Positions 1-7,335 of a DNA stretch of 8,029 nucleotides are shown here, piece after piece. The DNA comes from Thermoplasmata archaeon (GTDB lineage: Archaea > Thermoplasmatota > Thermoplasmata > UBA184), in the NCBI GenBank assembly GCA_027314845.1, contig DAHVAA010000067.1:1-8029 (forward strand), given 5' to 3'. Made by a program: the position numbers and the translations under genes. The notes below the pieces were generated by a model. The model made no database searches. It was not told where the DNA came from and was given only the letters and a program-made list of their open reading frames with translations. How positions within the stretch are numbered: position 1 is the first letter of the stretch; every line of letters begins with the position of its first letter.

Positions 1-291
1 TCGCGTCGGTGCTCCCGGTGCGGGGAGATGGGCCAACGGAAGGTGGCGACCTTCCACTGCCCGGGGTGCGGATACCTCGGGAACGCCGACCGTAACGCGT
101 CGGTGAACATTGCCAGGATCGTCGTGGGAGCGGGGAAGCACGGGCCTCAGCAACTTGTGAGCCCCCAGGATTCCCACGAAGGGGGCCGGGTCAACGGCCC
201 CGTCGGGAACGGTGACGGAAGCGGGGGTGTGGGTTGGCAACCTTACTCCTCTCCTGAGTTCAAGCCACCCGTTTCAACGGGTGGTCGTTGA
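1..291 (+). CDS. tnpB: TnpB-family RNA-guided nuclease, C-terminal fragment (IS200/IS605-type element)
   Basis: The reading frame is open from the left edge to a TGA at 289-291, so the gene is 5'-partial and only about 96 residues are visible. These hold the C-terminal zinc ribbon of TnpB: a first C-x-x-C pair (residues 4 and 7 from the edge), a second in HCPGCGY (residues 20 and 23), then GNADRNASVNIARI. That last stretch matches the family's final RuvC motif, with D30 as the likely third catalytic acid. After it comes a Gly/Pro-rich tail of about 55 residues, ending in a segment encoded by the right-end hairpin. TnpB proteins are transposon-encoded DNA nucleases guided by an RNA made from the element's right end. 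Whether the missing part is intact, and whether a TnpA transposase accompanies it, cannot be seen. An internal ATG at 28 is not a credible start because the zinc ribbon begins upstream of it. Confidence 0.88.
   Translation, partial: SRRCSRCGEMGQRKVATFHCPGCGYLGNADRNASVNIARIVVGAGKHGPQQLVSPQDSHEGGRVNGPVGNGDGSGGVGWQPYSSPEFKPPVSTGGR
265..284 (+). repeat. Right-end hairpin of the IS200/IS605-type element; probable omega-RNA 3' stem
   Basis: Positions 265-273 (CCACCCGTT) and 276-284 (AACGGGTGG) form a perfect 9-nt inverted repeat around a 2-nt centre, in practice 8 bp with a 4-nt loop. It falls inside the last codons of tnpB, with the stop just 3' of it. In IS200/IS605 elements a subterminal hairpin at the right end is recognised by TnpA, and the overlapping transcript forms the scaffold of the TnpB guide RNA. 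I infer that the element ends a few bases after the hairpin, near 290-293, and that flanking DNA follows. The same stem lies 57-76 nt downstream of the hydrolase stop on the minus strand and could also stop operon transcription, although no T-run follows on either strand. Confidence 0.7.
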
Positions 292-340
292 CATAGGATG
301 CGGAAAGGTTCCGGGCCCTTCGGCAAGACCTTCGGGCACG
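292..340. other. Short convergent intergenic gap between tnpB and the hydrolase gene
   Basis: These 49 nt separate the tnpB stop from the hydrolase stop; the two genes converge. There is no ORF and no T-rich terminator. A 7-nt direct repeat CCTTCGG occurs at 317-323 and 329-335. It is too short and too GC-rich to interpret. Confidence 0.5.
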
Positions 341-2412
341 CTATCCCAAACCCCCGGGCGCGGCGGCCCTGGCGAGTGCGGCCGCGGTTCGCTCTTCCTT
401 CGCCCGCCCACCGCGCGGCCCGGCCAGCGTCGAGGGGCGAACCGTCGTGCCGGTCCGGTCGACCGTGACGGTGTACGACCGTCCATGGTAGGGCAGGCCG
501 ACCAGCGCCATCCGAGGCCAATCCGGCGGTAGGTGGGGACGGGCCCTCTCCGCCAGACCCGCCGCGCCCGGGCGGCCCGAAGGAGAGAGCCCGAAGAGGC
601 CCTCGACGACCGAGGAGAGGAAGAGCGCCGACGACCAACCCTGGGCGAACTGCCCGGTGGGGGTCGGATGCTCGGGGTGGTACGCCTCCGATACCCGACC
701 CGGGTCCGGGCCGTCGAAGGCGAGCAGGGGGAACGTCAGGAGCTCGCGGAGCGCGGCCGGCGCGAGGCCTTGCCGGTACGCGGCGAGAACGAACCAGCCG
801 GTCATCAGCGGCCAGACCGTGCCGGTGTGGTAGCCCCCGTCAAACATCGGGTCCGAGGTCGAGAGCGCCCGCACCCCCCACGGCGTGACCAGGTCCGGCC
901 CCGAAAGTCCGGGGAGGACGGCGCGCATCCGCTCGTCGTCGTCGTAGATCGCCGGCACGATCTGCGCCGGCGTCCGTGTCTCGCGTTCGGTGGTCCCGTC
1001 GATGGAGTCGAGGACGCGGGGGCCCGCAGGGCCCCGGGGAAAGAACGTCGAGAGGAACCGGCCGCGGACGCGCGAGGCGTCGTACCGATCGTCGCCGGTC
1101 GCCCGGGCGTATTCGGTGATCGCGGCGAGCCACCAGGCGTTCGCGTCGATGCAGGCGCCGTCCCGGCGGTCGGCCCACGACTCGGTCCAGCCGATGAGCC
1201 GACGGGAGAAGTCGTTCTCGATGAGCCCGTCGCCGTCCGTGTCGAGGCTCCGGGTGAAGTCGAGCGCTTCTCGAACTCCCTGGACGTCCAGGGGGCGACC
1301 GGTCCAGCGGGCGAGGCGGATCTGCGCGAGGGCCCACAACGGGTTCGTGTCGATCGACATGTACCGGGTGTCGGTCGAGAGGCCGAGCGGGCCCGAGCGG
1401 TCGGCCGCGGTCCGGGGGTCGGGGGTCAGAACGATCTCGTGCGGCAGCCGACCGTGGTCGGCGTGCCGGCGAAGGGTCTCGAGGTGCGCGGCCGCCTGGT
1501 CCGCGCGTCCGGTCGCGATCGCGGCGAAGCTGGTCCATTCGCCGTCCCGGCCGAAGTACCAGGAAAAGCACGGGAAACCGGCGTAGTACCCCGGGCCCAC
1601 GTCGGAGTCGCTGAACAGCTCGTCGAGGTCGTGCTGCGCCCAGACGAAGAGCTTGTTGAGCCGGAAGTGGGGGGTCTCAAGGCGCGGTCCTTCGAGGACC
1701 GCCGCGTGGGCCGAGAGCGTGCGGGCGAGGTCGCCGGGAAACCAGGCGGAGCGGTCCGCGGAGATGTACAGGCGGGCGTGGCGCATCCCCGCGAGGCGAA
1801 TCGTCAGCCGGTCCCCTTCGAGCCGGACCTCGGCCGCCCCGTCCGTCGTGAACCGGGTCTCGGTGAGGTCGCTCGACACTCGATAGGTCGTGTCCCGCGT
1901 CCGGAGGCGGTACGTCCGCGGCACCGGTGCCGAGGGCCACATCTCGTCATGCGCGATCCGGAACTCGAGGTCGAGCGACCGGGGACGGGGAGAGGCGAAC
2001 CAGAGGGCCACGCCTCCTTTCGTGGCGTGGGCGACGTCGACCCGCTCGAGCCCGTCGAAGGCACGGTAGAGGTAGCCGAGGCCTCGGACCTGCTTGCGGA
2101 ACGTCGGCGCGAGCGGTCGGGCGTCGACCCGGGCGTGGACGTAGGAGAGGTGACGGAGGTGACGATACCATAGGCCGGTGCGGATGCGGCCCGAGGAGAT
2201 CTCGTCGATCTCCCCGTTCTGCCGGACGATAAGGTGGACGTTGCGGCCCTTGACGAGCGAGTAGTAGAGGTCGTCCGGGGACGGCCGTCGCGACTCGCGC
2301 ACCCAGATGTCGACCGCCCGGTCGTGGTCGGCCGGCCGTGCGGCGCGCCCGCGGCGTAAGATACGGCCGACCAGCTCGAGTTCGGTCGGCGCCCGCCCGG
2401 GCAAGCCCCGGG

Positions 2413-2416
<4 letters not shown>
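341..2416 (-). CDS. Glycogen-debranching-like alpha/alpha-barrel glycoside hydrolase (amylo-alpha-1,6-glucosidase-like)
   Basis: The protein is 691 aa, with no signal peptide or membrane segment, so it is cytoplasmic. Residues about 50-240 look like the beta-rich N-terminal domain of debranching-enzyme-like proteins (GDE_N_bis type); GLWYRHLRHLS at 81-91 stands where relatives have a G-[LF]-[FW]-YRDTR-[FY]-LS pattern. Residues about 245-605 look like an (alpha/alpha)6 barrel: FPCFSWYFGRD (281-291), SIDTNPLWALAQIRLARWTG (354-373), DTDGDGLIENDF (392-403), GWTESW (409-414), GGYHTGTVWP (527-536) and SEAYHPEH (576-583). These match GDE_C and GH15/GH63-like landmarks. Candidate catalytic acids are D291, E412, E577 and E582; I cannot assign them. 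The last 80 residues are a short tail with an Ala/Arg-rich end. The start is ATG 2416, inside ATGA with the ATPase stop, implying translational coupling. Likely role: hydrolysis of the imported oligosaccharide. Alternatives are a trehalase-like or other alpha-glucosidase. Confidence 0.82.
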
Positions 2417-3531
<1,115 letters not shown>

Positions 3532-3538
3532 TCTCTCC

Positions 3539-4456
3539 TCACCCGATGTCCGGCCCGACCGGACCTCCCATCGCCAAGAAGCCGCGCACGAAGAACCGCT
3601 CGGTGAACGCGTAGATCACGAGGGTCGGGAGGACCATGAGGAGCGTCGCCGTCATCATCTGGTTCCAGTAGATCTGCGTCCCGTTCACTCCCTTGAAGAA
3701 GACGAGGCTGACCGGAAGGGTCCAGAACGAGGGGTTCGACGAGACGACCAGCGGCCAGAGAAAGTTGTTCCACGTCCCGATGAACGTGAAGATCGTCGCG
3801 GCGGCAAACGCGGGCTTGGCGAGCGGCGCTGCGATCTGGAAGAAGATCCTCCACGGTCGGAGCCCGTCGACCTGGGCCGCCTCTTCCACCTCGCGGGGGA
3901 TCGTCGTGAAGTACTGCCGCATCAGGAAGACGTTGAGCGCCGAGGCGACCTGCGGGAAGATCAGCCCCTGGTAGGTGTTGAGCCAGCCGAGGTCGACCAT
4001 GAAGAAGTACGAGCTCACGAAGATCATCGGAAACGGGATCATGATCGTCGCGATGACGACGTAGAAGAGGAGGTCCCGGCCCGGGAACTCGAGCCGCGCA
4101 AACGCGTAGCCGGCGAACGCCCCGAAAAGGATGCTGAGCACGGTGACCGTTGCCGCCACCACGAGGCTGTTCACGAACGACTGGGCGAAGATCCCCGACC
4201 CGTAGTTCCAGACGGTCGAGACGTTCGTCGTGAAGTGGGACCAACTGGTATGGCTGAGCGGGTTGAAATCCGGCGGGTAGCCCAGAAAGATCGAGCTTCG
4301 GAACGCCTTCAGGACCATCCAATAGAACGGGACCAGGTAGAGCGTCGCGAGCGAGATCATGATCCCCATCGCCGCGAGTCGGCGCGCGAGCGAACCGAGC
4401 GTTCGCCGCGGGGAGGGGCGCTTGGCGGGAACCGACGGCTTCCGGTTGGAGGTCAT
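3539..4456 (-). CDS. Sugar ABC transporter permease, MalG/UgpE type
   Basis: This 305-aa inner subunit has about six membrane segments (roughly 28-50, 94-118, 128-152, 160-180, 213-237 and 266-286). The cytoplasmic EAA loop, EEAAQVDGLRPWRIFFQIA (191-209) followed by P211, docks on the ATPase. The N-terminus (1-26) is basic and cytoplasmic. The frame is open for another 1017 nt upstream, but that stretch overlaps the MalF-like gene out of frame and encodes only Arg/Pro-rich sequence. ATG 4456 is chosen because it forms an ATGA overlap with the upstream stop, has GGTGGGCGGG just before it, and gives the usual family length. With the MalF-like partner it forms the heterodimeric channel. Confidence 0.93.
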   Translation of the reverse strand: MTSNRKPSVPAKRPSPRRTLGSLARRLAAMGIMISLATLYLVPFYWMVLKAFRSSIFLGYPPDFNPLSHTSWSHFTTNVSTVWNYGSGIFAQSFVNSLVVAATVTVLSILFGAFAGYAFARLEFPGRDLLFYVVIATIMIPFPMIFVSSYFFMVDLGWLNTYQGLIFPQVASALNVFLMRQYFTTIPREVEEAAQVDGLRPWRIFFQIAAPLAKPAFAAATIFTFIGTWNNFLWPLVVSSNPSFWTLPVSLVFFKGVNGTQIYWNQMMTATLLMVLPTLVIYAFTERFFVRGFLAMGGPVGPDIG

Positions 4457-5433
4457 CCCGCCCACCGAATGTCCTTGAACAGTCGACGCTGCGTGAAGGC
4501 GATCGCGAAGATCACGACGAACAGGATGAACGACGCCGCCGCGGCGACGCCCTGGGTCCCCTGGTTCAGGAAGGTGTTCGCGTAGACGTACATGAGCGGC
4601 ACGTACGTCGACCCGGCGGGTCCGCCTCCCGTGATGACGAAGACCTGGTCGAAGAGTTGGATGCACCCTACGAGGCCGAGTATCAGCACGAGCGCCGTCA
4701 TGAACCGCAGCATCGGGAAGTAGACGTAGCGCGTCCGGTGCCAGAGCGAGCGCACGCCGTCGAGGCTGGCCGCCTCCAGGATGGAGGTCGGGATCGTCTG
4801 GAGGCCCGCGGCGTAGACGATCATGAAGTACGGCGCGGTCGTGAAGATGTTCATCGCCATGATCGCATAGAACGCGACCCGGGGATCGTTGAACCAGTTG
4901 AGCGGCGAGAACCCGAGGGGCGCGAGCGCCGCGTTGACGGGTCCCTGGTACGAGAAGACCCAGATGAACAGGGCCGACATCGCGACCGACGACGTCGCCG
5001 CCGGTATGAAGACGATGGCCCGCGCGACGCGGGTGGTCGGCGTCCGCGTGTTGAACAGGAGCGCGAGGAGGAACGCGACGACCGTCTGGATCGGAACCAC
5101 GATCGCGGTGTAGAAGAGGACGTTCAGGACCGAGAAGTCGAACGAGGGGTTCGCGATCTGGGTTGAGGTCAGGACGTACTCGTAGTTGCGGAGCCCGACG
5201 AAGTAGACGGCATGCTCGAACGGGTCCCAGTGGAAGAGGCTGATGTAGAACGAGAAGCCGACCGGGAAGAACGTGAAGACGCCGACCAGAACGAGCAGCG
5301 GCAGCACGAACAGGTAGCCCGTCCACCGCTCGACCCGGCGCGCCGACGACCGCTGGGAAGGGCGGTTCGAGCGGATCGCTCCGGCGGAACCGATGGGTCC
5401 GGGAGCTCCGGTCGTTCGCCTCAACCGGGCCAT
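4453..5433 (-). CDS. Sugar ABC transporter permease, MalF/UgpA type
   Basis: This 326-aa membrane protein has about six hydrophobic segments (roughly 38-62, 103-127, 137-160, 185-209, 243-267 and 297-316). The EAA loop is SILEAASLDGVRSLWHRTRY (217-236) with P240. FDQVFVITGGGPAGST (261-276) is a hallmark of UgpA/MalF-like permeases. The N-terminal 35 residues are basic and rich in Ser/Arg. The frame runs open up to 5670 into the binding-protein gene, but ATG 5433 gives the normal family length and has GGGAG (5446-5442) 8 nt before it. That site lies in a small inverted repeat (5436-5447) which may dampen initiation. The stop overlaps the next permease start by ATGA. Confidence 0.92.
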   Translation of the reverse strand: MARLRRTTGAPGPIGSAGAIRSNRPSQRSSARRVERWTGYLFVLPLLVLVGVFTFFPVGFSFYISLFHWDPFEHAVYFVGLRNYEYVLTSTQIANPSFDFSVLNVLFYTAIVVPIQTVVAFLLALLFNTRTPTTRVARAIVFIPAATSSVAMSALFIWVFSYQGPVNAALAPLGFSPLNWFNDPRVAFYAIMAMNIFTTAPYFMIVYAAGLQTIPTSILEAASLDGVRSLWHRTRYVYFPMLRFMTALVLILGLVGCIQLFDQVFVITGGGPAGSTYVPLMYVYANTFLNQGTQGVAAAASFILFVVIFAIAFTQRRLFKDIRWAG

Positions 5434-5584
5434 TTCGGGAACTCCCGTTCGTCCGTTGGGGTTGCCGGTCCACCAGGGATTGGCCGCGCGGGCGCCGGCA
5501 ACGCCCCCGCGCTGGGAAGGGGTTGGCCCGCGCTGCGGGCCGTGGGTCGGAACGGATCCTTTCGGAACTCGGTCCCCCCTCGTC
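5434..5584 (-). promoter_or_regulatory. Hairpin-rich spacer between binding-protein and permease genes
   Basis: This 151-nt gap is the only long one inside the operon. Reading along the minus strand it holds three inverted repeats: GGCCCGC/GCGGGCC (5541-5535 with 5531-5525, 3-nt loop), GCGCGGG/CCCGCGC (5512-5506 with 5492-5486, 13-nt loop), and CGGG/CCCG (5447-5444 with 5439-5436, 4-nt loop). The last includes the permease Shine-Dalgarno. No T-run follows the strong stems. In bacterial mal-type operons, stable stems after the binding-protein gene protect its mRNA or cut read-through, giving an excess of binding protein. I infer the same here. Confidence 0.55.
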
Positions 5585-6976
5585 CTATCCGGTCGAGGTC
5601 CCGGCGAGGTCGGTGTTCGTCGCCGCGATGACCTCCGCGTAGGCCTGCTGCACCGTGATCTTGCCCGCAAACAGGTTCGCGATCACGTTGTGGCAGTCGG
5701 TGTGCGCCTGGTTGAAGTTCGTGGTGTTGTAGTTCCACCCATAGGCATACGGGAACTGCGAGCCCGACATCGCGTCGATCGGGAACGTCGTCTGGTACCA
5801 GGTGCTGTCCAGGATCGCGGTACGCGACGGGAGCGCGAGGCCCGTGGAGACCCACGTCTGCTCGCCCGTCGGCCCCGTGAAGTATTGGACGAACTGCTGC
5901 GCGATCCACTGGTCCACGCCCGTGAGCCCGGCCTTCAGCGCGAGGCCGACGTTGAACATCATCGTGGCCTTCTGGATGTCCGACGGCATGACCGTGTAGC
6001 CGACCGCAGACATCTGGTTCTGGAAGTAGGCGCCGCTCGCGTTCAGGACGGGGACCGCCCAGTTGCCCGTGACGACCATCCCGACCTTGCCGGTCGCGAA
6101 GTCACCGCCGTTCCAACCGGCGCTCAGGTTCGAGTTGAGTCCCGCGAGACCCTGGGAGTAGAGCCCGTACCAGTACGCGATGGCGCTCTGCAGTCCCCCG
6201 GAGTTCGGAGCCATCCCGTCCCCGGTCTGGTTGATCCATTGCCCGCTGGCCTCGTGCATAAAGGCGAGGATGCGCGCGAACTGCGCTCCCTCGACCATGG
6301 GGTAGTATCCCGAACCGCCCCCGGGCAGCATCGACTCGTTCGCTTTCAGGGCGCGGAGCGTCTGGGTGAACGTCGTCCAGTTCCACGAGGTGAGGTTCGT
6401 CGGGTACGCGACCTTCTCGGTGTTGAAGATGTTCTTGTTGAACAGAACGAAGAGGCCGGCCCAGTCCTTCGGGGCGGCGTAGAGTCCGCCGTGGAAGTAG
6501 AACGAGTTGATCACGTTCGGCTCGAATCCGGCCAGGTCATAGGTTGAGTTCGCGGAGAGCGCGGGGGTGAGGTTCGCGAGATAGCCCAGGTGGGCGAACT
6601 GCGGCAGGATGTCGTTCTCCATGTAGAAGACCGACGGGGCGTTTCCGGCCACGAACTGGCTCTGCAGGCTCGAGTAGTAGTTGCCGGTAATCGGTTGGAA
6701 CGTGACCGTTACGTTAGGGTGCATCGCGTTGAAGTTGCTAACCATCTGCTGGTCGAACGTGAACTCCTGTCCGCTCGATACCCAACCCGAAAAGACGATC
6801 GACGGCTTGGAGGTCTTCTGCGACTGGGCGTAGTAGTAGTACCCCAGTCCGCCCCCGAGCGCCGCGACCACGACGATCACGGCGACCACGATGGGCCAGA
6901 CGCGCCGCTTGCCGAGACGCTGGGCCTCGGAGGGCGTTGTCGTGGAAGGGGTCGATTCTGAGGCCGGGGTCGACAT
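5585..6976 (-). CDS. Membrane-anchored extracellular sugar-binding protein of an ABC importer
   Basis: This 463-aa protein is the receptor that captures the sugar and delivers it to the permeases. A 25-residue Ser/Thr/Pro-rich cytoplasmic head ends in KRR and is followed by one strong membrane segment (26-49, VWPIVVAVIVVVAALGGGLG then YYYYA). There is no lipobox Cys, so it is probably an uncleaved anchor, common in archaea. The rest resembles the SBP_bac_1 (maltose/glycerol-phosphate type) fold: PSIVFSGWVSSGQE at the first strand, PNVTVTFQPITG, then NAPSVFYMENDILPQFAHLG, LYAAPKDWAGLFVLFNKNIF and GKVGMVVTGNWAV. Ten N-x-S/T sequons are present (N88, 135, 143, 194, 199, 213, 249, 283, 312, 417), suggesting heavy surface glycosylation. 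The start is ATG 6976 with GGAGGA 8 nt upstream. It is the first gene of the operon. The substrate cannot be read from sequence; context suggests an oligosaccharide. Confidence 0.92.
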   Translation of the reverse strand: MSTPASESTPSTTTPSEAQRLGKRRVWPIVVAVIVVVAALGGGLGYYYYAQSQKTSKPSIVFSGWVSSGQEFTFDQQMVSNFNAMHPNVTVTFQPITGNYYSSLQSQFVAGNAPSVFYMENDILPQFAHLGYLANLTPALSANSTYDLAGFEPNVINSFYFHGGLYAAPKDWAGLFVLFNKNIFNTEKVAYPTNLTSWNWTTFTQTLRALKANESMLPGGGSGYYPMVEGAQFARILAFMHEASGQWINQTGDGMAPNSGGLQSAIAYWYGLYSQGLAGLNSNLSAGWNGGDFATGKVGMVVTGNWAVPVLNASGAYFQNQMSAVGYTVMPSDIQKATMMFNVGLALKAGLTGVDQWIAQQFVQYFTGPTGEQTWVSTGLALPSRTAILDSTWYQTTFPIDAMSGSQFPYAYGWNYNTTNFNQAHTDCHNVIANLFAGKITVQQAYAEVIAATNTDLAGTSTG

Positions 6977-6978
6977 CC

Positions 6979-7053
6979 TCAGTTCCTCCGGTCGTCGGTC
7001 GTTTCCGGTCCGACGTGGCGATCTTTCTTGCGCCCACGATGGCGTTCGTTCAT
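6979..7053 (-). CDS. Possible 24-aa leader ORF directly upstream of the binding-protein gene
   Basis: ATG 7053 opens a 24-codon frame whose TGA (6981-6979) ends 2 nt before the binding-protein ATG. The peptide is strongly basic and polar, starting MNERHRGRKKDRH. Its last codons contain the ribosome binding site of the next gene, so translating it would affect initiation there. There is no clear Shine-Dalgarno in front of it and no family I recognise. It may be a chance ORF. Confidence 0.25.
   Translation of the reverse strand: MNERHRGRKKDRHVGPETTDDRRN
6985..6990 (-). promoter_or_regulatory. Ribosome binding site of the sugar-binding protein gene
   Basis: On the minus strand CGGAGG, followed by AACTGAGG, precedes ATG 6976. 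The GGAGG core sits 8 nt from the start, which supports this start codon. The site is also part of the last codons of a small upstream ORF. A CCTCC stretch on the same strand at 7109-7105 is complementary to it and could mask it in the transcript. Confidence 0.6.
6993..7015. repeat. Inverted repeat in the leader near the binding-protein start
   Basis: CGTCGG (6993-6998) and CCGACG (7010-7015) form a perfect 6-nt inverted repeat with an 11-nt spacer, lying 17-39 nt before the start codon. It could be an RNA stem close to the ribosome binding site or a protein-binding site. In DNA this GC-rich, such repeats also arise by chance. Confidence 0.25.
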
Positions 7054-7094
7054 TCTGGTTTCCCGGCGCTTCCGGCCTCGCGTCCCACCCTCAT
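7050..7094 (-). CDS. Possible 14-aa leader ORF overlapping the next by ATGA
   Basis: ATG 7094 starts a 14-codon frame (MRVGREAGSAGKPE) whose TGA (7052-7050) overlaps the ATG of the 24-aa ORF, the same junction type seen twice in this operon. No ribosome binding site precedes it; the upstream strand is pyrimidine-rich (CCTCCCGCCCC). It could be chance; it is listed because the arrangement is regular. Confidence 0.15.
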   Translation of the reverse strand: MRVGREAGSAGKPE

Positions 7095-7134
7095 CGCAGG
7101 GGCGGGAGGACCGCGGGGCTTTCCGAACGCGCCT

Positions 7135-7155
7135 ATCGAGTTGAGGCCATCGAGT
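7135..7155 (-). repeat. Tandem ACTCGAT repeats at the predicted transcription start
   Basis: On the minus strand ACTCGAT occurs at 7155-7149 and again at 7141-7135, 14 nt apart, between the TATA-like element and the predicted start site. A protein bound there would be placed to block polymerase, so it is a candidate operator. The chance explanation remains open. Confidence 0.25.
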
Positions 7156-7162
7156 CGCACCC

Positions 7163-7168
7163 TATAAA
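7163..7168 (-). promoter_or_regulatory. Candidate archaeal TATA box for the transport operon
   Basis: The minus strand reads GAGGTTTATAGGG here. TTTATA fits the archaeal box A consensus and is the most striking AT-rich hexamer in the 359-nt gap. A start about 25 nt downstream would fall near 7140. The preceding bases (GTGAGG) are not a strong BRE. The plus-strand reading TATAAA has no gene to drive, so the minus orientation is preferred. Confidence 0.45.
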
Positions 7169-7254
7169 CCTCACGTCGCCGTCCGAAACCGGTCCCTACG
7201 GGCGGCTCGGGAACCCCCGCCTGACGGACGGAATGTCGGGGGACCGCGACGTGC

Positions 7255-7275
7255 GGCCCGCGGGGTGCCCCGGCC
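7255..7275 (-). terminator. GC-rich stem-loop downstream of the ROK kinase gene
   Basis: The minus strand reads GGCC-GGGG-CA-CCCC-GCG-GGCC over 7275-7255: a 4-bp outer and a 4-bp inner stem with a 3-nt bulge and a 2-nt loop centre. It begins about 60 nt after the kinase stop. No T-tract follows, so it may be an RNA 3'-end stabiliser rather than a true archaeal terminator, or simply GC-rich sequence. Confidence 0.25.
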
Positions 7276-7335
7276 CGGGATCGGGGTCACCGAAGACGTC
7301 GCACCCGGATGACGCGCGTCGAAACCGCGACCGCC

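Larger units (their letters stand above)
6977..7335 (-). other. Promoter and leader region between ROK kinase and transport operon
   Basis: These 359 nt contain no convincing protein gene. From right to left on the minus strand they hold a GC-rich stem (7255-7275) after the kinase, a TTTATA element (7163-7168), tandem ACTCGAT repeats (7135-7155), two very short overlapping ORFs (7094-6979), an inverted repeat (6993-7015) and the ribosome binding site. With the TTTATA box as promoter, transcription would start near 7140 and leave a leader of about 164 nt, long for an archaeal operon. Confidence 0.6.

Noticed and set aside
28..291. Complete 87-aa zinc-finger gene starting at ATG 28
   Set aside because: The first Cys pair of the zinc ribbon lies upstream of this ATG in the same frame, so this is the end of a longer TnpB.
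317..335. CCTTCGG direct repeat between tnpB and the hydrolase gene, considered as a target-site duplication
   Set aside because: IS200/IS605 elements do not make target duplications, and both copies lie on the same side of the element.
533..2173. Long plus-strand ORF of 546 codons antisense to the hydrolase gene
   Set aside because: The product is Arg/Gly/Glu/Val-rich with no motif, while the opposite strand encodes a recognisable hydrolase over the same bases. Long antisense frames are expected in GC-rich coding DNA.
4457..5473. N-terminal extension of the MalG-like permease to a 644-residue protein
   Set aside because: The extra 339 codons overlap the MalF-like gene in another frame and encode non-membrane Arg/Pro/His-rich sequence. 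The ATGA start at 4456 gives the normal family length.
5434..5670. N-terminal extension of the MalF-like permease to 405 residues
   Set aside because: The added segment runs through the hairpin-rich spacer into the binding-protein gene, is Arg/Pro-rich and has no counterpart in the family. ATG 5433 has a ribosome site.
5393..6547. Plus-strand ORF of 384 codons opposite the binding-protein gene
   Set aside because: It shows Arg/Val-rich composition, no domain, and a complete coding gene on the other strand.
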